Shown here: piece by piece, positions 50,964-59,470 of the stretch
Layout of the letters: each line of letters opens with the position of its first letter
Position numbering within the stretch: position 1 is the stretch's first letter
NCBI RefSeq assembly: GCF_014205275.1
Contig: NZ_JACHND010000001.1
Span: forward strand, 5,518,001 to 5,582,000
Origin: Sphaerisporangium siamense
Lineage (GTDB): Bacteria; Actinomycetota; Actinomycetes; Streptosporangiales; Streptosporangiaceae
Length of the DNA: 64,000 bases
Direction: 5' to 3'
Made by a program: the position numbers and the translations under genes
The notes under the pieces: model-generated
Seen by the model: the letters and a program-made list of their open reading frames with translations, nothing else
The model's database searches: none
What the model was told of the DNA's origin: nothing

Positions 50964-52295
50964 TCAGCCGCCCGCCGTCAGCTTGAGCTTGTCGTTGATC
51001 TTCTTGTCGACGCCGGCGAGCAGGGCGTCCAGGTCGGTGGCGCGGCCCGACTCCCAGGCCTCCTGGGCCTCCTGCAGCGTCTGCTGGTTGAACGCCGAGT
51101 TGATGTGGGCGGGCAGCGTCGTGCTGGCGGGGTTGGCGAAGATGTCGAGGAAGGTCTGGAAGTTCGGGTCCTTGTCCAGCTTCGGCGACTGGAGGGCGGG
51201 CAGGGTGCTCGGCACGTTGCGGATCGCGTTGGACAGCGTCACCAGCGCGTCGGTGTCGGTGGTGAGGTACTTCACGAGCTCCCAGGCGGCCGTGTTGTGC
51301 TGGGCGCCGCGCGGGATGCCGATCACGGTGCCGGCGATGAAGCCGCCGCCGTAGAGCTGGGGCTTGTCGTCGGCCACCGGCAGCGGCGCGGTGCCGTACT
51401 CCAGGCCGGGGGCGTCGGCGGCGAGCATGGCGTTGCGCCACTCGCCGTCGATCGCCATGGCGACCCTCCCCTTCATGAAGGGGTTGTCGGCGGAGAACTC
51501 GTCGCCGAAGGTCTTGCGGAACTTCTCCAGGTTGTCGTAGCCGAACCAGTCGACCAGGTCCTTCTGCCAGGTCATGAACTGCTTCCACGCCGGGTCGCCG
51601 CCGATGGCGGAGGTGCCGTCGGGGTTGGTCCACTTGGCGCCGGTCATGGGAGCGGTGTGGATCGGGACGTTCTCGTACATCTGCGCGCTGGGGTTGAAGC
51701 CGGCGACCTTGATGGCGCCGTCCTTGTCGCGGACGGTGAGCTTCTTGGCCAGGTCGGCCAGCTCCGACAGGGTCTTGGGCGGCGGGGCGCCCTTCATCAG
51801 CTTCTTGTTGTAGTAGAGGCCGTAGGTGTCGGCGAGCATGGGCATCACGCACCGTTTGCCCTGGTACTCGGTGTAGTCGGCGATCACCTTCGGGAAGATG
51901 GCGGTGTCGATCCTGCTCCCGGACAGGTAGGGCGCGAGGTCCTGGAACAGGCCGGTCTTGCAGAAGGTCGCCACGCTGTCGGTGGTGAACGACAGCGCCA
52001 CGTCCGGCGGGTTCCCGCCGCGCACGGACTGGATGATCTGGTCGTCCTGGACGGCCTTGGTGGTCTTGACGGTGATCCACGGGTACTTGGCCCGGAACCC
52101 GGCCAGCGCGTCGTCGAAGGCCTTGAGCTCGTTGTCGGCGGAGAATCCGTGCCACATGGTGATGGTCACGGGCTCGCGGTTCGGGGTGCTCCCCGCCGAC
52201 GGCACGCCAGGGGCGGTCTCGTTCCCCGCGGTGCAGGCGGCGGACGCCAGCACGGCGAGGCCCGCCGCCGCGGCGAGCAGCAGAGATGATCTCAC
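50964..52295 (-). CDS. sugar-binding lipoprotein of ABC importer (family 1)
   Basis: A 443-aa extracellular binding protein. The signal peptide ends in the lipobox VLASAAC with C21 as the lipidation site. The mature protein shows the family 1 pattern (TITMWHGFSADNELKAF at the start, FMKGRVAMAIDGEWR, YGGGFIAGTVIGIPRGAQH). The GTG at 52295 has AGGAGG at 7 nt. It follows the ROK gene by 69 nt on the same strand. The ligand is probably a beta-glucoside or amino-sugar oligomer judging from the GH4 and BadF neighbours; this is inference. Confidence 0.91.
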   Translation of the reverse strand: MRSSLLLAAAAGLAVLASAACTAGNETAPGVPSAGSTPNREPVTITMWHGFSADNELKAFDDALAGFRAKYPWITVKTTKAVQDDQIIQSVRGGNPPDVALSFTTDSVATFCKTGLFQDLAPYLSGSRIDTAIFPKVIADYTEYQGKRCVMPMLADTYGLYYNKKLMKGAPPPKTLSELADLAKKLTVRDKDGAIKVAGFNPSAQMYENVPIHTAPMTGAKWTNPDGTSAIGGDPAWKQFMTWQKDLVDWFGYDNLEKFRKTFGDEFSADNPFMKGRVAMAIDGEWRNAMLAADAPGLEYGTAPLPVADDKPQLYGGGFIAGTVIGIPRGAQHNTAAWELVKYLTTDTDALVTLSNAIRNVPSTLPALQSPKLDKDPNFQTFLDIFANPASTTLPAHINSAFNQQTLQEAQEAWESGRATDLDALLAGVDKKINDKLKLTAGG

Positions 52296-52364
52296 GGAAT
52301 TCCTCCTACGGAAGGTCGGGGGGTCAGGAGGGACGTACGGGGGGTGGGAGCCGTGCGGGGCGGC

Positions 52365-53582
52365 TCACGCGGGGACCGTCGAGCCGAAGACCTCGTCGCG
52401 GGCCAGGGACAGGGCGAGCCTGGTCGCGCCGGTGAGCACGGGGTTGCCCTCGACGCTGGAGACCCGGACCGGCGGGCGGGGGAAGGTGAGGGTGTGCAGT
52501 TCCTCCTCCACCAGCTCGGCCAGGACGTCGCCGCCGGCGAGCAGCACGCCGCCGGTCAGCACGACGATCTCGGGGTCCACGACCGCGGTGATGGGCGCGA
52601 GGCCCATGGCCAGGCGGGCGGCGACCTCACGCAGCGCCCCCTTGGCCCGCTCGGCGCGGCTCCCGCCCACGGCGGCGTCGCGCACGGCGTTGCGGACGGC
52701 CTGCGCGGGGTCGCCGCCGCGCACGCCGTGCGAGCGCAGCAGCCGCAGCACGGCGGGGCCGCCGGCCAGGGCCTGGAAGCCGTGGTCGCCGCGCTTGCCG
52801 GTCTCGCGTGCGGTCGGCGCGCCGACGGTCGGCATGTACCCGACCTCGCCGGCGCCGCCGGTGGCGCCGCGGTGCAGCCGGCCGCCGAGCACGAGGGCCG
52901 CGCCGATGCCCGAGTCGACCCACAGGAGCACGAAGTCGGAGTGGCCGCGGGCGATGCCGTGGGCCTGCTCGGCGAGCGCGACGAGGTTGACGTCGTTCTC
53001 GACGCCGACGGGGACGCCGAGCGCCCGGTGGAAGGTGCCGACCAGGTCGGGCAGGTGCCAGCCGGGGATGTGGGCGGCGTAGCCGAGGCGGGCGGTGGCG
53101 GGGTTGACGGCCCCCTGGATGCCGATGACGACGCGGCGCAGCGTCGCGCGGTCGAAGCCGGCCCGCTCACGGGCGGTCTCGACGGCGTCGCGCACCCGGC
53201 CCACGACGTCGCCCGCGCTCCTGCCGGGCGTGGCCACGCGGTGCTCCGCCAGCACGGCGCCGGACAGGTCGGCGGCGCGGACCTCGATCCTGGCCGGGGT
53301 CACGTCCAGCGCGACGACGTGGGCGGCGGCGGGGTTGATCCGGTACATCTCGGCCGTGCGCCCGGGCAGGCCCTCGCGGACGCCGTCCAGCACGACCAGG
53401 CCGGCGTCCTGGAGCCGGGCGAGGAGCTGGGAGGCGGTGGGCTTGGACAGTCCGGTGAGGGCGCCGAGCTGGGGCCGGCTGAGCGGGCCCCGCTCCAGCA
53501 GGACGCGCAGGGCGGCCCGGTCGTTGATCGCGCGCAGCAGGCTGGGCGTCCCGGGCTGCGAGTTCGTCTCCATGCCGCCCAT
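52365..53582 (-). CDS. ROK-family transcriptional repressor
   Basis: A 405-aa regulator: an N-terminal MarR-like winged HTH (LERGPLSRPQLGALTGLSKP, then TASQLLARLQDAG) fused to a ROK sugar-kinase-like domain with VDSGIGAALVLGGRLHRGATG. The CxCGxxGC zinc motif of ROK kinases is absent (the segment reads TVGAPTARETGKRG), so it is probably non-catalytic. The starts at 53582 and 53573 are both possible; GAGGAG lies 2 nt from the first and 11 nt from the second. It heads the operon it should regulate, behind a perfect palindrome at 53612-53634. Confidence 0.9.
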   Translation of the reverse strand: MGGMETNSQPGTPSLLRAINDRAALRVLLERGPLSRPQLGALTGLSKPTASQLLARLQDAGLVVLDGVREGLPGRTAEMYRINPAAAHVVALDVTPARIEVRAADLSGAVLAEHRVATPGRSAGDVVGRVRDAVETARERAGFDRATLRRVVIGIQGAVNPATARLGYAAHIPGWHLPDLVGTFHRALGVPVGVENDVNLVALAEQAHGIARGHSDFVLLWVDSGIGAALVLGGRLHRGATGGAGEVGYMPTVGAPTARETGKRGDHGFQALAGGPAVLRLLRSHGVRGGDPAQAVRNAVRDAAVGGSRAERAKGALREVAARLAMGLAPITAVVDPEIVVLTGGVLLAGGDVLAELVEEELHTLTFPRPPVRVSSVEGNPVLTGATRLALSLARDEVFGSTVPA

Positions 53583-53611
53583 TGCTCCTCGTCGCGCGGG
53601 CCGTCCTGTCG

Positions 53612-53634
53612 GAGTTAGGAAAGGTTCCTAACTC
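53612..53634. promoter_or_regulatory. ROK operator palindrome
   Basis: GAGTTAGGAA (53612-53621) and TTCCTAACTC (53625-53634) are perfect 10-bp arms around AGG, about 30 nt before the ROK start. AT-rich symmetric sites of this kind are typical of ROK repressors, so the whole operon is probably autoregulated from here. Confidence 0.7.
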
Positions 53635-53799
53635 AGTAGGGACGGTACCCTCACGCACCCGAGCAGGGTCAATAGGCTCTACCAAGCTGTGACCCGGAGG
53701 GAGTCGGGGATCACCGCGCGTGACGGGCGGCCGCGGCCGCCCCCGGAAACGCGAAAGCCGTCGCGGACGGCGACGGCGACGGGCATGCGAAGGGCGATC

Positions 53800-53808
53800 T
53801 GCTATCCT
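53800..53808 (+). promoter_or_regulatory. extended -10 promoter of helD
   Basis: TGCTATCCT combines a TGn extension with the TATCCT hexamer, placing transcription start near 53815. No clear -35 is seen. Confidence 0.45.
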
Positions 53809-53861
53809 GAGCCCTTGTCATCACATACAGCCCAAATGGCAAAGCAGGCGCGGAGTTTCAC

Positions 53862-56156
53862 ATTACTATCAATGATAACGAAGCCCCAACAGTCCGTCAA
53901 ACCGAACTCGCCAAGGAGCAGCGGTACGTCGCGGGCCTGTACGAACGCCTCGACGTGCTCCGGGCGCGCACCCGCGCGCAGCTCGACAAGGTCCTGGCCC
54001 AGGGCGGCGGGGGCACCCACCAGAACCGCTCCGAGCGCGACTCCTTCGCCGGCATGTACGCCGAGCGCCTGGCGCGCCTGTGGGCGGTGGAGAACGGCCT
54101 GTGCTTCGGGCGGCTCGACCTGGCGGAGGAGAAGCCGCTGTACATAGGCCGGCTCGGCATCTCCGACGACGACCAGCGGCGCCTGCTCATCGACTGGCGC
54201 GCCCCGGTCGCCCAGCCCTTCTACCGGGCGACGCCCGCCGCGCCCATGGGGGTGACCCGGCGTCGCCACCTGCAGACCCGGGGGCGCCGCGTCATCGGCG
54301 TCGACGACGACCTGTTCGACCTCGACCGGCTCAGCGACGAGGACCGCGCCACCCTCAACGGCGAGGCCGCCCTGCTGGCCTCCCTCGGCGAGAAGCGCAC
54401 CGGGCGCATGCGCGACATCGTCGCCACGATCCAGGCCGAGCAGGACCGCGTCATCCGCTCCGACCTGAACGGCGTGCTGGTGGTGCAGGGCGGCCCCGGC
54501 ACCGGCAAGACCGTCGTCGCCCTGCACCGCGCGGCCTACCTGCTCTACACCCACCGCGAGCGGCTGGCCCGCCGCGGCGTGCTCATCGTCGGGCCGAACC
54601 TGACCTTCCTGCGCTACATCGAGCAGGTCCTGCCCTCCCTCGGCGAGACCGACGTGCTGCTGTCCACGGTCGGGGAGCTCTACCCGGGGGTCACCGCCTC
54701 GGCCGCCGAGCCGGACGCGATCGCCGCCGTCAAGGGCGACGCCCGCATGGTGCAGGTGATCGCCCGCGCCGTCCAGGGCCACCAGCGGATGCCGCGGCGG
54801 CCCCTCGACATCGACCTCGGCCGGTACACCCTGCGCCTGGACCAGCGCACGCTGGAGGCCGCGCGCGCCCGCGCGCTCCGCAGCAGGCGCCCGCACAACC
54901 AGGCCAGGTCCGTCTTCGTGCGGCACATCCTGAACGTCCTGGCCAAGCAGGCGGCCAAGGCGCTCGGCCGCGGCATGCTGGACGAGGGCGACCTCGCCGA
55001 CCTGCGCGAGGACCTGCGCACCGAGCCCGCCGTCAAGACCGCGCTCAACCGGCTGTGGCCCTACCTCACCCCCCAGCGGCTCCTGCACGGCCTGTACGGC
55101 TCCCACGAGCGCATGGAGTACGCGGGCCTGGCCGGGCCCGAGCGCGAGCTGCTGTTCCGCACGCCGCCGCGCGGCGGGCGCGACCAGTGGACCGAGGCCG
55201 ACGTCCCCCTGCTGGACGAGGCCGCCGAGCTGCTCGGCGACATCGACCCGCAGGTCCTGCGCGCCGCCGCCCTGCACGCCGAGGAGGAGCTGGCCGCGGC
55301 GCGCCGCGCCGAGGAGGCCGAGCGCGCCGCCGAGCTGACCTACGCCCGCGAGGTGCTGGAACTGACCGGCATGTCCGACATCTTGGACGCCGAGCGGTTC
55401 GCCGCCCGGCACCGCGACGACGACGTCCACCTGACCACCGCCGAACGCGCCGCCGCCGACCGCACCTGGGCCTACGGGCACATCATCGTGGACGAGGCCC
55501 AGGAGCTGTCGGCCATGGCCTGGCGCATGCTGATGCGCCGCAGCCCCAACCGCTCCATGACCATCGTCGGCGACATCGCCCAGACCGGCGCGGCCGCGGG
55601 CGCCGCCTCCTGGAAGCAGGTCCTCGACCCCTACGTCGCCGGCCGGTGGCGCGAGGAGACGCTGACCGTCAACTACCGCACGCCCGTCGAGCTGATGGCC
55701 GTCGCGGCCGACGTGCTCACCCTCGTCGGGCCGTCCCTGCGCGCCCCGGAGTCGGTCCGCGAGACCGGCACCCGGCCGTGGTCGCGCCAGATCGACGGCC
55801 ACGGCGAGCTCGGCCCGGTCATCACGGGGGAGATCGTCGAGGGCGGGCGGCTGGCCGTCATCGTCCCGGCGGGCGGGGCCGCCGAGCTCGGCGCGGCCAT
55901 CACCTCGGCGGTGCCCGGCGCGGTCGCGGGGCAGGGCGCCGACGCGCTGGAGGCCCCGGTCGCCGTGCTCACCGTGGCCCAGGCCAAGGGCCTGGAGTTC
56001 GACGCGGTGATCGTCGTGGAACCCGCCCGGATCCTCGCCGAGTCCCGGCGTGGCGCGGGCGACCTGTACGTGGCGCTCACCCGCGCCACCCAGCGGCTCG
56101 GCGTGCTGCACAGCGGCGAGTTGCCCGCGGTCCTGTCCCGCTGCGCGCCCCTATGA
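53862..56156 (+). CDS. helD: UvrD-like ATPase HelD (RNA polymerase recycling)
   Basis: A superfamily 1 ATPase of the HelD group, which pries stalled RNA polymerase from DNA. The N-terminal coiled-coil arm begins TELAKEQRYVAGLYERLDVL. Walker A GGPGTGKT ends near T217, the Walker B region is HIIVDEAQELS, and motif IV-VI pieces (ETLTVNYRTPVEL, VLTVAQAKGLEFDAV, LYVALTRATQRL) are intact. No ATG, GTG or TTG is in frame between the upstream stop (53808) and GTG 53955, which would cut off the arm. The best start is an ATT at 53862 with GGAG 6 nt upstream (764 aa); a base error turning ATG into ATT is the alternative. Confidence 0.85.
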   Translation: MTINDNEAPTVRQTELAKEQRYVAGLYERLDVLRARTRAQLDKVLAQGGGGTHQNRSERDSFAGMYAERLARLWAVENGLCFGRLDLAEEKPLYIGRLGISDDDQRRLLIDWRAPVAQPFYRATPAAPMGVTRRRHLQTRGRRVIGVDDDLFDLDRLSDEDRATLNGEAALLASLGEKRTGRMRDIVATIQAEQDRVIRSDLNGVLVVQGGPGTGKTVVALHRAAYLLYTHRERLARRGVLIVGPNLTFLRYIEQVLPSLGETDVLLSTVGELYPGVTASAAEPDAIAAVKGDARMVQVIARAVQGHQRMPRRPLDIDLGRYTLRLDQRTLEAARARALRSRRPHNQARSVFVRHILNVLAKQAAKALGRGMLDEGDLADLREDLRTEPAVKTALNRLWPYLTPQRLLHGLYGSHERMEYAGLAGPERELLFRTPPRGGRDQWTEADVPLLDEAAELLGDIDPQVLRAAALHAEEELAAARRAEEAERAAELTYAREVLELTGMSDILDAERFAARHRDDDVHLTTAERAAADRTWAYGHIIVDEAQELSAMAWRMLMRRSPNRSMTIVGDIAQTGAAAGAASWKQVLDPYVAGRWREETLTVNYRTPVELMAVAADVLTLVGPSLRAPESVRETGTRPWSRQIDGHGELGPVITGEIVEGGRLAVIVPAGGAAELGAAITSAVPGAVAGQGADALEAPVAVLTVAQAKGLEFDAVIVVEPARILAESRRGAGDLYVALTRATQRLGVLHSGELPAVLSRCAPL

Positions 56157-56226
56157 CGGCATTGGCGGCACTCACGTCTCCTGTCCTAGCTGCGAAAACT
56201 TGGTGTTTCCCCTGATCGGGACACGG

Positions 56227-56269
56227 TTGACATCTGAGCTGAGGTCGGTAGTTTGCTGGACAGTCCAGC
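56227..56269 (+). promoter_or_regulatory. strong promoter followed by palindrome, no gene behind it
   Basis: TTGACA (56227-56232, perfect), a 16-nt spacer and TAGTTT (56249-56254) are followed at once by GCTGGAC-A-GTCCAGC (56255-56269), a perfect 7-bp palindrome covering the expected start point. The next plus-strand gene is about 380 nt away and has its own promoter. Confidence 0.55.
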
Positions 56270-56576
56270 ACGGGACTGCCGGTTGGCCGTCTTCAGGCGT
56301 CGCCGGACTCTGCGTCATGACGGAGCACGGCTCCGTTAGCCCAGCCAGGCGCAGATCCGGCGCCAGGTCGAGTCGGGGCACCCCAGCCGGATGGGGGGTT
56401 GGACCCGGGAGGGGCCCGGACACCCAGTAGACAACGGAACTCCGCGCTCGCCGCCGACGGGACGGGTCCGGTCCGAAGGGTCGTCCGGGCCCCCTTTCCT
56501 TCCCGTGACGCGACGCGCCGTGGTTCCCGGATTCGGCTCGCGGGCCCGGGAATCACCCGCCTCACGCCGTCTGTTG

Positions 56577-56605
56577 TTGGACCCGCGCCCGGCGGGCGGT
56601 AGCGT
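56577..56605 (+). promoter_or_regulatory. lnt promoter
   Basis: TTGGAC (56577-56582), 17 nt, TAGCGT (56600-56605), about 40 nt before the GTG at 56646. Confidence 0.55.
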
Positions 56606-56645
56606 TCGGAGGTCACGAACCCTCCGCGAGAAGAGACGCGCATCC

Positions 56646-58253
56646 GTGGCCCAGCGAACGGCCGAGAAGAACGACAGCGACGAGCGGGCGCCCGGCCTCC
56701 CCGGCCGCCCGCCCGCCGCGCGCGCCCTGCCGCGGGCCGTCGCCTGCGTCGCCGGGGGCGTCCTCCTTTACCTGGCCTTTCCCCCCGTCGGCCTGTGGTT
56801 CCTCGCGCCGGTGGGCGTCGCGGCGCTCACCCTGGCCGTCCACCGCCTCCCGGCGCGCCGCGCCGCCTGGGGCGGCTACCTCGGGGGCCTGGCCTTCCTG
56901 CTGCCGGCGCTGGCGTGGGTGCGGCCCATCGGTGAGGACGCCTGGCTGGCCCTGGTCGCCATCGAGAGCCTGTACTTCGCCGTCATGGCCGTCGGCACCG
57001 GCCTGGTGACGCGGCTGCGCGGCTGGCCGGTGTGGGCCGCCGCCCTGTGGGTCGTCCAGGAATGGGCGCGCGGCGCGTTCCCCTTCGGCGGCTTCCCCTG
57101 GGTGCGCCTGGCCTTCAGCCAGGGGCACACCCTCTTCACCCCCTACGCCGCGTTCGGCGGCGCCCCGCTGGTCACCTTCGCGGTCGCGCTGTGCGGCACG
57201 CTCCTGGCCGCCCTCGCCCTCCGCCTGGCCGGCCGGCGCGTGCTCCCGCCCGCCGCCCCGCTGCTCGCCGGGGTGCTGGCCGTGCCCCTGCTCGCCTACG
57301 CCGTGCCCGGTCCCGGCGGGGCGGCGGCGGGTACCGTGCGGGTCGGGGTGATCCAGGGCGACGTGCCCGGCGAGGGCATGGGCTTCCTCGGCGACGAGCC
57401 CGCCGTCGTGCTCCGCAACCACGCCGACAAGACCCACGACCTGGCCCGCGCGGTGCGCGCCGGCCGGGTGGCGCGGCCCGACATCGTGGTCTGGCCGGAG
57501 AACTCCACCGACATCGACCCCTACAACAGCTCCTACGCCTACGGGGTCATCGACGCGGCCGTGCGCGACATCGGCGTCCCCGTGCTGGTCGGCGCCGTCG
57601 TCCGCGCCCCCGACGGGCGGCACCGCTACACCCGCGGCCTCGTCTGGGACCCGCGCACCGGCCCCGGCGCCTACTACGACAAGCAGAAGCTCGTGCCGTT
57701 CGGCGAGTTCGTGCCCTACCGCGAGATCCTCGCCAAGATCGTGCCCCGCGTCGGCCTCGTCGGCCTGCAGTCGCTGCCCGGCACCCGCGACGGCGCCCTG
57801 AGGATGGGCCCGGTCACGGTGGGCGCGGTCTCGTGCTATGAGGTCGCCTTCGACGGTGTCGTCCGCGCCACCGTGCGCGCCGGCGGCGACCCGCTCGTCG
57901 TGCAGACCAACAACGCCACCTACTCCCTGACCGGCCAGCCGCCCCAGCAGCTCGCCATGTCCCAGCTGCGGGCCGTCGAGCACGGCCGCGCGGTGATCAC
58001 CGCGGCCACCACCGGCATCTCCGCCTCCATCGACCCCTCCGGCGAGATCCGCTGGCGCGCGCCCGAGCGCGTCGCGGACATGGCCGTGGTCACCGTCCCG
58101 CTGCGCACGGGGCAGACGCTCGCCACCCGCGCGGGCGGCCTTCCCGAGCTCGGCCTCTGCCTCGCCGGCCTGGCCGCCGTCGCCCTGGCCCTCGCCGGCC
58201 GGCGGCGCCGCGGTCCCGCGCAGGAGGAGCCGGACGGGAACCAACCGGGCTGA
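56646..58253 (+). CDS. lnt: apolipoprotein N-acyltransferase
   Basis: A 535-aa membrane enzyme that N-acylates the lipid-modified cysteine of lipoproteins, the third step of lipoprotein maturation. N-terminal membrane helices (about 30-225) precede a nitrilase domain with the catalytic triad E285 (WPENS), K346 (YYDKQKLVPFGEF) and C397 (VSCYEVAF). A further helix lies near the C-terminus (about 495-525). The GTG at 56646 is the first start behind a good promoter; the in-frame extension to 56391 is Arg/Pro/Gly-rich and unlike protein. Substrates include the lipoproteins encoded at 21752, 26830 and 50964. Confidence 0.93.
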   Translation: MAQRTAEKNDSDERAPGLPGRPPAARALPRAVACVAGGVLLYLAFPPVGLWFLAPVGVAALTLAVHRLPARRAAWGGYLGGLAFLLPALAWVRPIGEDAWLALVAIESLYFAVMAVGTGLVTRLRGWPVWAAALWVVQEWARGAFPFGGFPWVRLAFSQGHTLFTPYAAFGGAPLVTFAVALCGTLLAALALRLAGRRVLPPAAPLLAGVLAVPLLAYAVPGPGGAAAGTVRVGVIQGDVPGEGMGFLGDEPAVVLRNHADKTHDLARAVRAGRVARPDIVVWPENSTDIDPYNSSYAYGVIDAAVRDIGVPVLVGAVVRAPDGRHRYTRGLVWDPRTGPGAYYDKQKLVPFGEFVPYREILAKIVPRVGLVGLQSLPGTRDGALRMGPVTVGAVSCYEVAFDGVVRATVRAGGDPLVVQTNNATYSLTGQPPQQLAMSQLRAVEHGRAVITAATTGISASIDPSGEIRWRAPERVADMAVVTVPLRTGQTLATRAGGLPELGLCLAGLAAVALALAGRRRRGPAQEEPDGNQPG

Positions 58254-58289
58254 TCCCCGCGTTGTACCAGCCGAGGTGAGGGAGGGGTA

Positions 58290-58817
58290 ATGCTGCGTGT
58301 CGCGCTGTTCGTCGCGTTCCTGGTCGTCCCGGTGCTGGAGATCTGGGCGCTCATCCAGGTCGGCCAGGTCATCGGCGGCTGGCAGACCGTCGGCCTGCTC
58401 ATCCTCGACAGCCTGATCGGCGCCTGGCTGGTCCGGCGCGAGGGCCGCCGCGCGTGGCGGGCGCTGAGCGAGGCCCTGCAGTCCGGGCGCATGCCCGACC
58501 GCGAGCTCGCCGACGGAGCCCTGGTGGTCGCGGGCGGCACGTTGCTGCTCACGCCGGGCTTCCTCACCGACGTGTTCGGCTTCGCCCTGATCCTGCCGTT
58601 CACCCGGCCGTTCGCGCGCCGCGCGCTGTCCTGGTTCCTCGGCCGCCGGGTGCGGGCCATGGCCGCCCGGTCGCCCTACGGCGTGATGTTCGGCGCCCAG
58701 GGCCCCGGCGGGCCGGGCGCGCCCGGATCGTCGAGGGTCGTCCCCGGTCAGGTCGTCGAGGACGAGGCGCCCCGCGAGCCGGGGCCGCCGCGCGCGGGAG
58801 GCGCGCTGCGCCCGTGA
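58290..58817 (+). CDS. fxsA: FxsA family membrane protein
   Basis: A 175-aa protein with the FxsA domain in residues 1-130: N-terminal helices (LFVAFLVVPVLEIWALIQVG and GWQTVGLLILDSLIGAWLVR), the GGTLLLTPGFLTDVFGFALI hallmark and the RRALSWFLGRR tail, then a Gly/Pro-rich C-terminus. In E. coli FxsA relieves phage T7 exclusion when overproduced; its normal role is unknown. It is 36 nt downstream of lnt and probably co-transcribed. Confidence 0.92.
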   Translation: MLRVALFVAFLVVPVLEIWALIQVGQVIGGWQTVGLLILDSLIGAWLVRREGRRAWRALSEALQSGRMPDRELADGALVVAGGTLLLTPGFLTDVFGFALILPFTRPFARRALSWFLGRRVRAMAARSPYGVMFGAQGPGGPGAPGSSRVVPGQVVEDEAPREPGPPRAGGALRP

Positions 58818-58821
58818 CCGG

Positions 58822-58839
58822 GCCCGCCGGCCGGCGGGC
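58822..58839. terminator. palindromic hairpin between fxsA and rbpA
   Basis: GCCCGCCGG-CCGGCGGGC is an 18-bp perfect palindrome starting 4 nt after the fxsA stop, with a further GGGCCC repeat on each side. It lies between convergent genes. The rest of the 129-nt gap holds nothing else visible. Confidence 0.5.
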
Positions 58840-58946
58840 GCCGGGCCCGTAGAGGGGGAGCACGGGATGAGAGATCAGATGACGGGCATGAAGAACGGCG
58901 CCCCTGGACCACCCGGGCGGATGGTCCGGAGACGCCGTGACGTGCC

Positions 58947-59291
58947 TCAGGCGCTCTTGCGCCGCTGTGCCCGAAGGATCGCCAGGCGCTCGTTGAGCAC
59001 CTCTTCGAGATCTTCGATCGTGCGCCGTTCCAGCAGCATGTCCCAGTGGGTCCGCGGCGGCTTGGCCTTCTTCTGCGTAGGCTGTTCAGCGTCGACTCTC
59101 AGGGCCGTCGCTCCGCAGTTGCGGCACTCCCAGGTCGCCGGGATCTCCGCCTCGGCGGCAAGGGGCACGTCGAAGTGATGGCCCTTCGGGCAGGTGTAAG
59201 GCACCTCCTGACGCGGGGCCAGATCGGTGTTGCGGTCGTTCTCGTAGCTGGTGGCTCCGAGCCGGGTACCGCGAAGTGCACGCTCGCCCAT
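58947..59291 (-). CDS. rbpA: RNA polymerase-binding protein RbpA
   Basis: A 114-aa actinobacterial transcription factor that binds the principal sigma factor and stabilises open complexes. The N-terminal tail and RbpA core domain carry a zinc-site region (YTCPKGHHF and WECRNCGA), then the basic linker KKAKPPRTHWDMLLERR and the sigma-interacting helix TIEDLEEVLNERLAILR. The ATG at 59291 has AGGAGG 9 nt upstream. A SigR-type promoter motif (59345-59371) precedes it, as described for rbpA of Streptomyces. Confidence 0.96.
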   Translation of the reverse strand: MGERALRGTRLGATSYENDRNTDLAPRQEVPYTCPKGHHFDVPLAAEAEIPATWECRNCGATALRVDAEQPTQKKAKPPRTHWDMLLERRTIEDLEEVLNERLAILRAQRRKSA

Positions 59292-59344
59292 GTTTCAATG
59301 CCTCCTGAGGGCCCCGTTTCGAGGGGTGGGTCTCCACGGCTTAC

Positions 59345-59371
59345 AACGCTTGATACCGTGGATGGATTCCC
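59345..59371 (-). promoter_or_regulatory. SigR-type promoter of rbpA
   Basis: On the minus strand GGGAAT (59371-59366), exactly 18 nt, then GTT (59347-59345), the consensus for thiol-oxidative-stress sigma factors SigR/SigH. The predicted leader is about 45 nt with AGGAGG at its end. Confidence 0.7.
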
Positions 59372-59470
59372 ACCCTTGGGGTGATCCAATCGCGCTTTTC
59401 GCCTCCGGCCCGGTCGGCGCGGTTCCGATCTTCATGACCTTCCGGGCGGCGCGGCGCGTCCCCTGGGGCC

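Larger units (their letters stand above)
56157..56645 (+). other. 489-nt gap between helD and lnt
   Basis: No convincing protein gene. It holds a strong promoter-like pair with an adjacent palindrome (56227-56269), a hairpin ACGGAGC-ACG-GCTCCGT (56320-56336) nested within CTGCG/CGCAG arms (56310-56354), a CCGGG-AGGGG-CCCGG hairpin near 56405-56419, and the lnt promoter (56577-56605). A 37-codon frame at 56317-56430 has no supporting features. Confidence 0.5.

Noticed and set aside
56310-56385. tRNA-like elements (GGTCGAGTC resembling a T-loop, clover-like stems)
   Set aside because: No acceptor stem, anticodon arm or consistent spacing could be built, so no tRNA is called.
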